Shown here piece after piece: positions 13,989 through 22,785 of a stretch of 25,600 nt of DNA (the stretch's first letter is position 1; each line of letters opens with the position of its first letter). The notes beneath the pieces were generated by a model, which was given only the letters and a program-made list of their open reading frames with translations, did not search any database and was not told the origin of the DNA. The stretch is from a virus. The stretch is taken from positions 1 through 25,600 of IMG/VR virus record IMGVR_UViG_3300037071_002673. One strand, written 5' to 3'. Made by a program: the position numbers and the translations under genes.

Positions 13989-14692
13989 CGCCTGATGCCG
14001 CAACGATCACGGCAGCGCTCGAGCACGCCGCCGCCTGCCAGCCTATGGAAAGCTGCGGCGTAATCGTCGCGGACGGCGCGTTCCTGCCGGTTCCTAATCT
14101 GGCGAACGAGCACGGCCACTTCATCATGGACCGCCGTGCCTTCTGCCATATCAACATCAGCCGCAAGGTCACGGCGATCGTCCATAGCCACGTCGCCTAC
14201 CCGGCGGTGGCGGGCGAGACCGATCGCGTCATGTGTGAAAAAAGCGGTCTGCCCTGGATCATCGTTTCATGGCCGGACGGGCATTGGTGTTCGATCGAAC
14301 CGGAGGGTTTTGAGGCGCCGCTTGTCGGGCGGGAATGGGCGTGGGGGTCTAACGATTGCTTCGGTCTGATGCGTGACGCGCTGAAGGCTTTCACGGGGAT
14401 TGTGGTGCCGGATTACGATCGCGACTGGATGTTCTGGCGCGACGGCGGCAACGACATTGTCGAGAAGTTCGCGTCCACCGGCTATGTGGCAATGCCTAAA
14501 GGCACCAAGCCACGGCAGTGTGACGTGTTCGCGATGGCGTTCAGAGGCGACGTCGTTAACCATCTGGCGATGTTCCTCGAGCCGGATAAGATCCTGCACC
14601 AGCTTTACCGCCAATTGTCGGTGCGCGAACTCTACGGCGGCGTGTGGCTGGAACGGACGCGGCTGCATCTGCGCCATGAGAGGCTGCTCTGA
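13985..14692 (+). CDS. Tail tip protein K-like: JAMM (Mov34) plus NlpC/P60 domains
   Basis: 235 residues from the ATG overlapping the L stop. The N-terminal half is JAMM-like: Glu22 in MESCGVIV, then His67-Ser-His69 in VHSHVAYPAVAGETD, with Asp80. The expected Ser of H-S-H-x7-S-x2-D is Gly77 here, a departure from the usual motif. The C-terminal half is an NlpC/P60 cysteine peptidase fold with Cys125 in NDCFGLMRDA and His193 in NHLAMFLEP. Lambda gpK has the same two-domain layout and takes part in tail tip assembly. The peptidase half may cut peptidoglycan at entry, which is inference. Confidence 0.92.
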   Translation: MTPDAATITAALEHAAACQPMESCGVIVADGAFLPVPNLANEHGHFIMDRRAFCHINISRKVTAIVHSHVAYPAVAGETDRVMCEKSGLPWIIVSWPDGHWCSIEPEGFEAPLVGREWAWGSNDCFGLMRDALKAFTGIVVPDYDRDWMFWRDGGNDIVEKFASTGYVAMPKGTKPRQCDVFAMAFRGDVVNHLAMFLEPDKILHQLYRQLSVRELYGGVWLERTRLHLRHERLL

Positions 14693-15988
14693 ATGGGCAA
14701 GCTGGTCGCCGTTCATCTGCATGGCCCGTTGGCCGATCGCTTTGGCCCCTTGCATCATTTCGCGGTGCAGAATCCACGCGAGGCATTATACGCGCTCGAC
14801 GCCAACTATCCGGGGTTCATCGCGGCTTTTGCGGAGCATGAGCGCTACGGCGTTCTGGTCGACGACGATTGGCGCGAGGGCGAGAACGCAGCTATTTTGC
14901 CAGCGTCGAAAGAAATTCATTTTGTACCGGCGATAGAAGGCGAGGTGCCGTTCGTGGCGCTTGGCCTGACCGCTTTGTTTCCGGCTCTCAGCGCGACGGC
15001 GGCGACCATCATCGGAAGCTTGTTGGTGACGGGGTTGATGATCGGCCTCTCGTTGCTGTTCAGGCCGAAGAAGCCGCAGACAAAGGAAGCGGAGGAGATG
15101 GACGACAGCTACGTCTTCTCAGGCCCCGAAAACGTCAGTCAGCAGGGCGTGGCTGTACCGCTGATCTACGGTCGCGTGTACGCTGGCAGCGTGGTCGTGT
15201 CCGCCGGTCAGGACACTGTCGATGTGGCTACCACAACGCCTTCGTCGGGCGCGTCGAAGCCATCGTCCGGGAACAGCAGCAAACCGGCCTATAAAAAGCC
15301 GACCTATCGCGGAGGTCATGATGGACTGCTCCGCGCTCGGCGCGACATGATGACCGCGCCCATAACCTCCACCAAGGCGACGAGGGGCGTGCCTGTAACG
15401 TCCAAGAGCCTGCGCGCGTTAACGTCCAAGAGCGCGCCCGTGGCCGCGCAGATGTCGTTCGTCACGGCTAGCGCCGCCGTCGTTCCTCGCCAGTATTCGG
15501 TACTGGGTGTCTACGCTGTCGATGAAGGCATGCGGAGTTACCTCTACGGCTCGCCGATAATGGCCGGTTATATGGTCGAGAATCCGGCATCGCATGTCGT
15601 CATCGAAGAGCCTTACGAGGACTGGCCGAATTTGCTTAACGATGGTGCCGGCGTTGAGCATCTGCGTCCTACGCCGGTCGATGACTGGCCCGCGATCATC
15701 ACCGACCCTGTCTATGGATTCAAACCTGAAGGCTGGGTTCCGGTTAAAACGATATGGGCTTCCGAAGAAGACTACGCGAGCCGCAAGCAAGTCCTGGTTT
15801 GGCAACCGGACTATGAGACCGAGGACGCCGTCTACAACTGGAACATGGTTCGCGGCTTCTATGTGACCGAACTTCCAATTGTAAATCCAGGCGGTGTTCC
15901 CGGCGTCTTGGTAAACATAGTGCAGGAGGAACCCGAATGGATCGCTGGTGCAGAAGTAGAAATTCCAATCCAGAATCCGGCACCATGA
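14693..15988 (+). CDS. Tail assembly protein I-like (lambda gpI family) with long C-terminal extension
   Basis: 431 residues, about twice lambda gpI (223). Residues 1-90 are a ubiquitin-like beta-grasp region (VAVHLHGPLADRFG, LDANYPGF). Residues about 84-123 are hydrophobic and resemble two transmembrane helices. Residues 144-171 carry the family signature ENVSQQGVAVPLIYGRVYAG. The remaining 260 residues are not typical of gpI: a Ser/Lys/Pro-rich basic linker (about 180-270) and then an acidic, aromatic segment with many Trp and Tyr. The extension could be a second domain or a fused protein, and I do not recognise it. The ATG comes right after the K stop. Confidence 0.88.
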   Translation: MGKLVAVHLHGPLADRFGPLHHFAVQNPREALYALDANYPGFIAAFAEHERYGVLVDDDWREGENAAILPASKEIHFVPAIEGEVPFVALGLTALFPALSATAATIIGSLLVTGLMIGLSLLFRPKKPQTKEAEEMDDSYVFSGPENVSQQGVAVPLIYGRVYAGSVVVSAGQDTVDVATTTPSSGASKPSSGNSSKPAYKKPTYRGGHDGLLRARRDMMTAPITSTKATRGVPVTSKSLRALTSKSAPVAAQMSFVTASAAVVPRQYSVLGVYAVDEGMRSYLYGSPIMAGYMVENPASHVVIEEPYEDWPNLLNDGAGVEHLRPTPVDDWPAIITDPVYGFKPEGWVPVKTIWASEEDYASRKQVLVWQPDYETEDAVYNWNMVRGFYVTELPIVNPGGVPGVLVNIVQEEPEWIAGAEVEIPIQNPAP

Positions 15989-15998
15989 GCGCCTGAAA

Positions 15999-18900
15999 AT
16001 GGACGAAGAAAAAGACAATCTACGATCAAGGCAATACGCCCGGATTGTCGATTTGATCAGCGAGGGGCCGATCAGGGGCGTCGTCAATGGCTTGCAAGGC
16101 GTCATCCTGGACGGCACCCCGCTGCAATCGGCAACGACCGGCGCGTTGGCTTTCAACAACGTCAACGTGCAATTTGTCAACGGCTATCCGGCGCAACCTA
16201 TAATGTCGGGCTTCTACTCGCAGGAAGCCGAGACCTCCGTAAATCTGCAATTGAAGCAGGCGACACCGTTGCTGCGCTCCATCACCGCGCTCGATGCCGA
16301 TCGCGCCCGTGTCACGGTATCGGTTCCGGGTCTATCCAATACCAATACGAAGACCGGCGAGATCGACGGCAATCAGGTGCAATATCGCATCGAGGTCGCG
16401 CCGAATGGTCTCGGTTTCCAGATGGTCGGCGATTTCACCATCAGCGGCAAGACGATGTCGAAATACCAGCGGGCGCATGTCTTCGGGCTACCGGGCGTCG
16501 GGCCGTGGCAGATCCGTCTTAGCCGGTTAACGACGGACGAGCATACATCCGACCGTGTCGAGGATACCTACTGGGACAGCTACTCGACCATCATCGATGA
16601 CCGCGTGAATTACACGCGCCGCGCTTGCGTCGGTCTTCAGATCGATGCCGAACAATTCGGTACGCTGCCTAAGCGGACCTATCTGACGGACGGTTTGCTG
16701 GTCCTGATCCCGAATAATTACGACCCCTTCGCGGCGGTCAACTATGGCCCCTGGAACGGTGTGTGGGCGTTCAACTGGACGAATAATCCGGCGTGGGTCT
16801 TTTACGACCTGGTTGTCAATAACCGCTACGGACTTGGCAGTTTCATCTCGCCTGACATGGTCGACAAGTGGGCGCTCTACAAGGTAGCGGTCTTCTGCGA
16901 TCAGCGTGTGCCCGATGGCCGAGGCGCTTATGAGCGGCGCTTCACCTGCAACGTCCAGATCACCAGCCAACAGGAAGCGTTCGATCTGTTGGGCGAGATC
17001 GCCAGCATCTTCCGTGGCTTTGCTTATTGGGCCGGCGGGCAACTCGTAGCCGTCGCCGACGCTCCCGCAGATCCGATCGCCCAGTACTCCAACGCCAATG
17101 TTCTCGACGGTTCGTTTTCTTACGCCGGGGCTAACATTCGCGCCCGTCACACGCAGGCCTCGACCGCCTTCGCCGACATGACGATGCTAGGCGAGCAGCG
17201 CTTCGCAGTCGTTGAGAACCGCGCGCAGATGTCGCGCTTCGGCATCCAGTCGGCTGACGATCCGGGCTTCGGATCAACATCGGAAAGCCAGTCGATCAGG
17301 GCTGGAAAATGGGCGCTCTACACCGAGGAATTCGAATCCGAGGTTATCTCATTCAAGACCGGCTTGGACACGGCATGGGTCAGACCGGGCGACATCATCC
17401 GGGTCTCTGACGTTACTATTGCCGGTGACCGGATGGGTGGCCGCGTCGTCGGCCTGCACGCGGTATACAATACCGTGGTCCTTGTCGATCAGCGACCGCC
17501 AATGGTCAACGACAAGCGCTATGTTCTGTCGTGCATCATCCCGTCCGGCAATACCACCATCATCGTTACGCGCGATGCTTATCTGTGGACCGGCGCGCCC
17601 AACGGCATCTATATCACCGCGCCGTTCCCGGCGCCGCCGCTTGCCGATTCCGTGTTTGTTCTGAACGATCCTGTCGGCTTGCAACCAACCTTGTGGCGGG
17701 TCATCACCACCAAGCAGATCGAAAACGACAAATACGAAATCGAAGCGATGCGTCACTTCCCCGAGAAGTGGGGCTACATCGAGTACGGCATCGCTTTCTC
17801 GACACCGGACATTACCAACATTCAGCGTAAGCCACCGGCTTGCACCAACCTCGTTGTCAAGGAATATTTGATTCAGACGTCGCCGATATCGGTTGGCGTA
17901 AGGGCCAACTTTTCGTGGGAATCGAAATCGACGTCATTCGAAGTTGCGTACCGCAAGTCACCGGGAAACTGGACTGTCCAGCGCACTGACGGTCTGGCGA
18001 TCGACCTCCCCGTGGTCGAGGGCATGCATGATTTCCGCGTCACCGCGATCTCGCGCATCGGCATCAAGGGTGACCCGGCGACGATCAGCAAGGAAATCAT
18101 CGGGCGATTCGCCCTGCCCCCAGCGCCGAAGCAATTTAGAATCCACGTCATCGACGGCGTGGCCATGTTCGACTGGTTACCCGTCACGGAACTGGACGTC
18201 ATCATTGGTGGCTATTTTCAGTTGCGGCACACGGCGTCTCTGGCGGGTGCGACGTGGACGTCGGCGCAGGTCGTTATCCCGCGTGTTCCAGGTACGGCTA
18301 CCAGTTGCGAAGCAACCTACCAGCCCGGTACGTGGATGCTGCGGACCTACGACATCGTGGAACGCGCTTCGGCGACGTGGGCGCTGATCGTCGGCGTTCA
18401 GGAAGATACCCGCTACGTCCAGTGGGCGCGCATCTGCGAGAATCCCGACTGGCTGGGAAATCATAACAACACCGACATCCGCATGCCGCAGGAGTGGCTG
18501 ACGATCAAGACGGTCAACAGCGGTTACGTTGACGACCAGTTGGCCATGATCGACACCTGGACGGATATCGATAACACACCGATTCCTCCGGGGCAGGAGC
18601 CGGGACCGAACAACGGTGTCTATAGTTTCGTTGAACCGTTTGACGCGGGTTCGAATTTCTCGGTGCGGTTGAGCGCGGACATTCTGGCTTTTCCGTTCGC
18701 GGACCCCGGCGACTGGTTCGATGATCGCATGACCTACGCGGATACCTGGTCGAATTGGGACGATCTTGAAGGTGACTATGAAGGTCAGGTTAGCCTTCAG
18801 TTACGCATCACGAGTAACGATCCAACCGATCCAAATGCGCAATGGGGCGATTGGGTGTCGTTCACGTCCGGCGAGCATTACGGGCGCGGCTTTGAATTTC

Positions 18901-19208
18901 GCGCGCTGCTATCGGCACCGCCGGGGCAGAATCTCGGTGTCGAGACGCTCTGTATCCTTGGGGATTTCAAGAGCAAATACGATGAAGGCGGCGACGTTCC
19001 TTACCCCGGCGCTGATGTGATCATTTACTACCGCATCAAGTTTTTCAATGTCCCGGCGGTGGTCATCACGGTGCAGGACGCAATGGATACCGACCGCATC
19101 TGGCTGGTCGAAAAGGAGCGGGACTATTTCATCCTGCGCATAACCGATAACGCCGGGGTTCCTAACCAACAGATACGTTCCTTCGACTGGCACGCCAGCG
19201 GCTACTGA
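15999..19208 (+). CDS. Tip attachment / host specificity protein J-like (lambda gpJ family)
   Basis: 1069 residues. gpJ-type proteins form the central tip and contact the receptor. The N-terminus (RSRQYARIVDLISEGPIRGV, VILDGTPLQ) is the hallmark of the family. The middle part holds NPAWVFYDLVVNNRYGLG, RRFTCNVQITSQQEAFDLL, IASIFRGFAYW and the AWVRPGDIIRVSD strand. Residues about 620-800 look like fibronectin type III-like repeats. The C-terminus is beta-rich, ending SFDWHASGY, where receptor specificity usually lies. No frame disruption is seen. The gene starts 10 bases after the I stop, and a three-codon ORF lies in the gap. Confidence 0.95.
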   Translation: MDEEKDNLRSRQYARIVDLISEGPIRGVVNGLQGVILDGTPLQSATTGALAFNNVNVQFVNGYPAQPIMSGFYSQEAETSVNLQLKQATPLLRSITALDADRARVTVSVPGLSNTNTKTGEIDGNQVQYRIEVAPNGLGFQMVGDFTISGKTMSKYQRAHVFGLPGVGPWQIRLSRLTTDEHTSDRVEDTYWDSYSTIIDDRVNYTRRACVGLQIDAEQFGTLPKRTYLTDGLLVLIPNNYDPFAAVNYGPWNGVWAFNWTNNPAWVFYDLVVNNRYGLGSFISPDMVDKWALYKVAVFCDQRVPDGRGAYERRFTCNVQITSQQEAFDLLGEIASIFRGFAYWAGGQLVAVADAPADPIAQYSNANVLDGSFSYAGANIRARHTQASTAFADMTMLGEQRFAVVENRAQMSRFGIQSADDPGFGSTSESQSIRAGKWALYTEEFESEVISFKTGLDTAWVRPGDIIRVSDVTIAGDRMGGRVVGLHAVYNTVVLVDQRPPMVNDKRYVLSCIIPSGNTTIIVTRDAYLWTGAPNGIYITAPFPAPPLADSVFVLNDPVGLQPTLWRVITTKQIENDKYEIEAMRHFPEKWGYIEYGIAFSTPDITNIQRKPPACTNLVVKEYLIQTSPISVGVRANFSWESKSTSFEVAYRKSPGNWTVQRTDGLAIDLPVVEGMHDFRVTAISRIGIKGDPATISKEIIGRFALPPAPKQFRIHVIDGVAMFDWLPVTELDVIIGGYFQLRHTASLAGATWTSAQVVIPRVPGTATSCEATYQPGTWMLRTYDIVERASATWALIVGVQEDTRYVQWARICENPDWLGNHNNTDIRMPQEWLTIKTVNSGYVDDQLAMIDTWTDIDNTPIPPGQEPGPNNGVYSFVEPFDAGSNFSVRLSADILAFPFADPGDWFDDRMTYADTWSNWDDLEGDYEGQVSLQLRITSNDPTDPNAQWGDWVSFTSGEHYGRGFEFRALLSAPPGQNLGVETLCILGDFKSKYDEGGDVPYPGADVIIYYRIKFFNVPAVVITVQDAMDTDRIWLVEKERDYFILRITDNAGVPNQQIRSFDWHASGY

Positions 19209-19217
19209 GGAAGCGCG

Positions 19218-20066
19218 ATGTCTCAACATGATATGGTCCTCGACAACAACCCCGGCGCGACGTTCCGGGCTGATGCCAATGCCGCGCTGCTGGCGCTGGT
19301 GACGGTCAGTTCTGGCGCGACGGAGCCGCCGACCAAACGCGCCGGGATGTTCTGGCTCGATACGAGCATCACGCCGGATGGCCAATTGCGCATGCGCAAT
19401 CAGGCGAACAGTGCATGGGTGGCACCACCCGGCACCATTGGTTCCAACATGAAGCGGACGATCATTACGACGTCGCAGACATGGACCAAGCCTCCCGGTT
19501 TAAAGTGGCTGGACGTAATCGTCATCGGTGGGGGTGGTGGGACAGGCGCACCGCCGCTGACCGCAGCCGCGCAAGGGTCCGGCTATTCAGGCGGTGGTGG
19601 TGGCGGTGTTAGTACCAAGCTGTATGCGGCTTCCGCGTTGGGTGCGACGGTATCCATTACGGTCGGCCCCGGCGGCGCCGTGACACCCGCCGCAGGCAGT
19701 GCGTCGATCTTCGGCGGGCAGAATGGCGGTGGTGGTGGCGCGGGGATTCTTCTTGCGGCTGGCGTTCAGGGAGCCGCTGGCGGTGGTGCCGGTGGCTCGG
19801 CGAGCGGCGGCGATGTCAATATTCCTGGTTCAGCCGGGGGGATCGCATGGCGTCTCCTGACGGCGGCGTATTCGACTGGTGGCGATGGCGGCTCAAGTGC
19901 CTTAACCAATACGCTGGTAGGGAATATCACGACGACGACGGCACCTGGCACTGTCGGAACGTTTCCGGGTTGCGGGGCGCGCGGCGGGTGCAACGCCGCT
20001 AGCCAAGCCGCCGCCGTAGGCGCGGTCGGCGGTGCCGGGGCGGTTATCCTGATTGAATACTATTGA
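19218..20066 (+). CDS. Tail fibre with shared N-terminal anchor and Gly-rich C-terminal domain
   Basis: 282 residues. The first 67 residues (MSQHDMVLDNNPG to the NSAWV end) match the start of the collar-domain fibre at 20275, so this is probably a common attachment domain to the tail tip. Residues about 85-280 are glycine-rich, with GGGGG runs and beta segments (LYAASALGATVSITVGPGG, then ASIFGGQNGG). The pattern is like the Gly-rich distal adhesins of phages such as those of the T4 gp38 / S16 type, where polyglycine helices pack together. Receptor binding is inference. It begins 9 bases after J behind a GAGGAAGCG site. Confidence 0.82.
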   Translation: MSQHDMVLDNNPGATFRADANAALLALVTVSSGATEPPTKRAGMFWLDTSITPDGQLRMRNQANSAWVAPPGTIGSNMKRTIITTSQTWTKPPGLKWLDVIVIGGGGGTGAPPLTAAAQGSGYSGGGGGGVSTKLYAASALGATVSITVGPGGAVTPAAGSASIFGGQNGGGGGAGILLAAGVQGAAGGGAGGSASGGDVNIPGSAGGIAWRLLTAAYSTGGDGGSSALTNTLVGNITTTTAPGTVGTFPGCGARGGCNAASQAAAVGAVGGAGAVILIEYY

Positions 20067-20076
20067 GGAGAAGAAC

Positions 20077-20268
20077 ATGGCACGGTGGGCGATGGTACAC
20101 ACCGAATCTGGTTTCGTGGCTAATATGGTCGAGTGGGACGGCAACGTGAAAACCTGGAAGCCGCCACCCGGCTTCACGATGATCGAGGATAAGGAAGCCT
20201 ATGCCGGTCCCGGCTTCCGTTACGAGGACGGCAAGTTCACACCGCCCCCCGGCGGCGTGGTGGAGTAA
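20077..20268 (+). CDS. Small phage protein between two tail fibre genes
   Basis: 63 residues from the ATG at 20077, preceded by GAGGAG at 20065-20070; an in-frame ATG at 20053 overlaps the fibre gene and has no better site. The pattern MVHTESGFVANMVEWDG, then WKPPPGFTMI, then AGPGFRYEDGKFTPPP is one I know from short proteins beside tail fibre genes in proteobacterial phages, with a repeated Pro-rich strand-turn style. Its function is unknown, and fibre assembly or an accessory structural part is conceivable. It separates two fibres that share an anchor. Confidence 0.75.
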   Translation: MARWAMVHTESGFVANMVEWDGNVKTWKPPPGFTMIEDKEAYAGPGFRYEDGKFTPPPGGVVE

Positions 20269-20274
20269 AATAAG

Positions 20275-21171
20275 ATGGCCCAACATGACCTAGCGATTGA
20301 TAATGGGCCAGGCGTGGCGGTGCGTGTCGATATGGTGGCCGCGCTTCAAGCGCTGGTCACCATCTCTAGTGGTCCGCTTGAGCCGACGACCATGTTCGCC
20401 GGGATGTTGTGGCTCGACACGTCGGTCACGCCTAACGGCTCGATCAAGATGCGGAATCTGGCCAACACCGCTTGGACGTTTCCGTCGATCTATGGTGACG
20501 ATCGCGTCGGTGAGATCGCCTACTACGCGCGCCCGACGCCGCCAGCCGGATGGTTGAAGGCGAACGGCGCGATCGTTTCGCGAACAACCTACTCTGCTTT
20601 GTTTGCCGCGATCGGCACGCAATTCGGCATCGGAGATGGCGTCAATACGTTCCAGCTACCGGATTTGCGCGGGCGCTTCGTCCGGGCGTGGGACGATTCC
20701 GCCGGCGTCGATCCGTCGCGCGCCTTCGGTTCCACGCAGACCGACGACGTCAAGCATCACTCGCATACGGTGACCGTGACGGTGAACTCTGGTGGCGCGC
20801 ACGCCCACACCGCCACGACGGTAGCGGGAGGATCGCACGCGCACACCGCCTATACTGACGCGCAAGGCAACCACGGCCACAGTATCTTCGGTCCTTATTG
20901 GACAGGCAGCTATCTTGAACACGATGCGTCCGATGAAAGCGATCGTGGCGTTCACTCAACTTCTTATACCCACGGCTCCAGTGCTGCGGGCAACCACGGG
21001 CACAACATTACCGTTAACGCGGGCGGTTCACATTCGCACACCCTGACGACGTCTACCGATCCTGGGCACGCCCATACCGCGTCGGCGTCCGTACCGGCTA
21101 GCGGGGGCGTTACCGGCACCGAGACGCGCCCGACGAATGTCGCGATGCTCGCCTGCATTCGCTACGCCTGA
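20275..21171 (+). CDS. Tail fibre with tail collar domain and His-rich HxH tip
   Basis: 298 residues. Residues 1-67 repeat the anchor of the fibre at 19218. Residues about 80-150 are a phage tail collar domain: GEIAYYARPTPPAGWLKANG, then RTTYSALFAAIGTQFG, then FQLPDLRGRFVRAWDD. The next 110 residues contain seven HxH motifs (such as HHSH, AHAH, NHGH). In the T4 gp37 tip, seven HxH motifs of a trimer hold iron ions, so a metal-stabilised needle is likely here. The C-terminus (TRPTNVAMLACIRY) is the standard end of collar-type fibres. The upstream gap to the small protein is 6 bases. Confidence 0.92.
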   Translation: MAQHDLAIDNGPGVAVRVDMVAALQALVTISSGPLEPTTMFAGMLWLDTSVTPNGSIKMRNLANTAWTFPSIYGDDRVGEIAYYARPTPPAGWLKANGAIVSRTTYSALFAAIGTQFGIGDGVNTFQLPDLRGRFVRAWDDSAGVDPSRAFGSTQTDDVKHHSHTVTVTVNSGGAHAHTATTVAGGSHAHTAYTDAQGNHGHSIFGPYWTGSYLEHDASDESDRGVHSTSYTHGSSAAGNHGHNITVNAGGSHSHTLTTSTDPGHAHTASASVPASGGVTGTETRPTNVAMLACIRYA

Positions 21172-21182
21172 TAGGTGGTCCA

Positions 21183-21431
21183 ATGGAACTCAAGACCGGC
21201 GAACTGCAACCCAAGACAGGCGAAGAACCACTGTTCAAGCTTGGCGACCATGTTGAGAGTAATCCAGAAATAGTTAACAGCGGGGGGATCGGTACGATCA
21301 TTGATATTAGGAGCATCCGGCAAGTCGAAGGCCCCGACGAGATCACGTACCTGGTTATGTATGACGGCGGCAGCGGCGAGAAAGCCTGGTGGCCGGAACT
21401 CACGCTGACACTGACGGGCGACATAATCTAA
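21183..21431 (+). CDS. Small SH3-like phage protein, paralogue of the 23099 gene
   Basis: 82 residues. A GD.V start, a Gly-rich hairpin (SGGIGTIIDIR), an EITYLVMYD strand and a W.PE.TL end give a small five-strand SH3-like barrel pattern. The same pattern recurs in the protein at 23099 (GDRVE, TGGTVLEI, FEISYRIQYD, GWHPEG), so the two are probably paralogues. A TAGGTGG ribosome-like site lies upstream of the ATG. The role is unknown. The gene lies between the collar fibre and the spike. Confidence 0.75.
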   Translation: MELKTGELQPKTGEEPLFKLGDHVESNPEIVNSGGIGTIIDIRSIRQVEGPDEITYLVMYDGGSGEKAWWPELTLTLTGDII

Positions 21432-21449
21432 CCGCACGAAAGCTGACCG

Positions 21450-22775
21450 ATGGCAAACTGGTATGTCTGGTCTGGAGCGACCGCAGGCGGTCTTACGGGC
21501 GTCGATTGGGCCAACGCCTATATCTCGTTGGAAACGGCGGTGACCGGCAAGGTGGCTGGCGATGTTTTCTGGATTGCGCACGATCACATCCAGACGCAAG
21601 CATCGGCAGCGCTGACCATTACTTTCCCCGGAACAGCAGCGGCTCCGTGCAAAGTCTACTGCGTCAATCGTGCTGGATCGGTGCCGCCGGTTTCCGCCGA
21701 TCTCAGGACGACGGCGCAGATCAATACGACTGGGACCGCTACGATCACCGTAACGGGTACTCTCAGCGAATTCTATGGCGTCCGCTTTTCAGCGGGTACT
21801 TCCACCGGCACCTCCTCGCTTAGTTTGATCGGGGCCAGCTTTCTGGGGGTTTTCCGAAACTGTCATTTCCGGCTAGCTGGCACCTCAGTCTCGTCGCGCA
21901 TCACCTGCGGGACCAGTTCCGCGTCCATGTGCGTTCTGGACAATTGCACGGTTCAATTCGGCAGTACGTCTCAGCGGATGGCGTCCAGCGGTCGGGCTTA
22001 CTGGTTCAACACGCCTGTCTCTACGGCGCTTCAAGGCTCGGTTCCGATATTGGGCCTGTTCGCTAGTTCAGGAAACGGTACGTGGCATGTCGAAGGCGTC
22101 GATCTAAGCGTCCTTGGCGCGAACAAGCTTGCCGATGGCACATCCGCTTTCGCTGGAAACATCTTCATAAAGGATTGCAAGCTAGGTTCCGGGGGCGCTC
22201 TGGCTGCGGCCATACCGAGTTACGGCGCGCAGGAAGTCTATATAATTCACAGCGATAATGGCGACAGGAACTATCGCAACGAGAAACACAGCTACGCATG
22301 TTCGCTGACCACCGAGACGGCTATCGTCAGGGCCGGTGGTGCATCGGACGGCACCACGGCGATCGCGTGGAAATTCGTCACGGTGGCGACCGCTATCAAG
22401 GAAGCGGCGTTCATGTCCATACCGATCACGTTCTGGAACGATTCGACGGGGGGCGCGCCACGGATCATCACTATTGAAGGGGTCTGGGACGACGCCGCGA
22501 CTCCGCTAAACACGGATATCTGGCTCGAGGTGTCGTATCTCGGCACGAACGGTTTCCCGCTGGCAAAGTTTGTGTCGACCACGCTGGCGGATAATCTCGC
22601 TACGAGCGCCACGAATTATCCGCCAGGTGACGGAACGTGGACCGGCGGCATGATAATGACGTTCGCTATGTCGGTGACGATCACACCGATGGAGAAAGGC
22701 CCGGTCACCATTTACGTGCGCGCCGCCAAGCCATCGGCTACGTTCTACATCGATCCGCGACCAATCGTGACCTAG
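21450..22775 (+). CDS. Beta-helix-like tail spike or appendage protein
   Basis: 441 residues. The N-terminal region (MANWYVWSGATAG..GVDWANAY) is an adaptor-like start found on phage spike proteins. Residues about 90-270 show short repeated strand-turn rungs with Asn and Cys stacks (SEFYGVRFSAG, LGVFRNCHFRL, MCVLDNCTVQFG, GNIFIKDCKLGSG), typical of a right-handed parallel beta-helix. The final 150 residues look like a beta-sandwich (IPITFWNDSTGGAPRI, then DIWLEVSYLG). Catalytic residues for polysaccharide cleavage cannot be identified. A binding or depolymerase role is inference. No extra domain fusion is evident. Confidence 0.8.
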   Translation: MANWYVWSGATAGGLTGVDWANAYISLETAVTGKVAGDVFWIAHDHIQTQASAALTITFPGTAAAPCKVYCVNRAGSVPPVSADLRTTAQINTTGTATITVTGTLSEFYGVRFSAGTSTGTSSLSLIGASFLGVFRNCHFRLAGTSVSSRITCGTSSASMCVLDNCTVQFGSTSQRMASSGRAYWFNTPVSTALQGSVPILGLFASSGNGTWHVEGVDLSVLGANKLADGTSAFAGNIFIKDCKLGSGGALAAAIPSYGAQEVYIIHSDNGDRNYRNEKHSYACSLTTETAIVRAGGASDGTTAIAWKFVTVATAIKEAAFMSIPITFWNDSTGGAPRIITIEGVWDDAATPLNTDIWLEVSYLGTNGFPLAKFVSTTLADNLATSATNYPPGDGTWTGGMIMTFAMSVTITPMEKGPVTIYVRAAKPSATFYIDPRPIVT

Positions 22776-22785
22776 GAGGAAAGGA

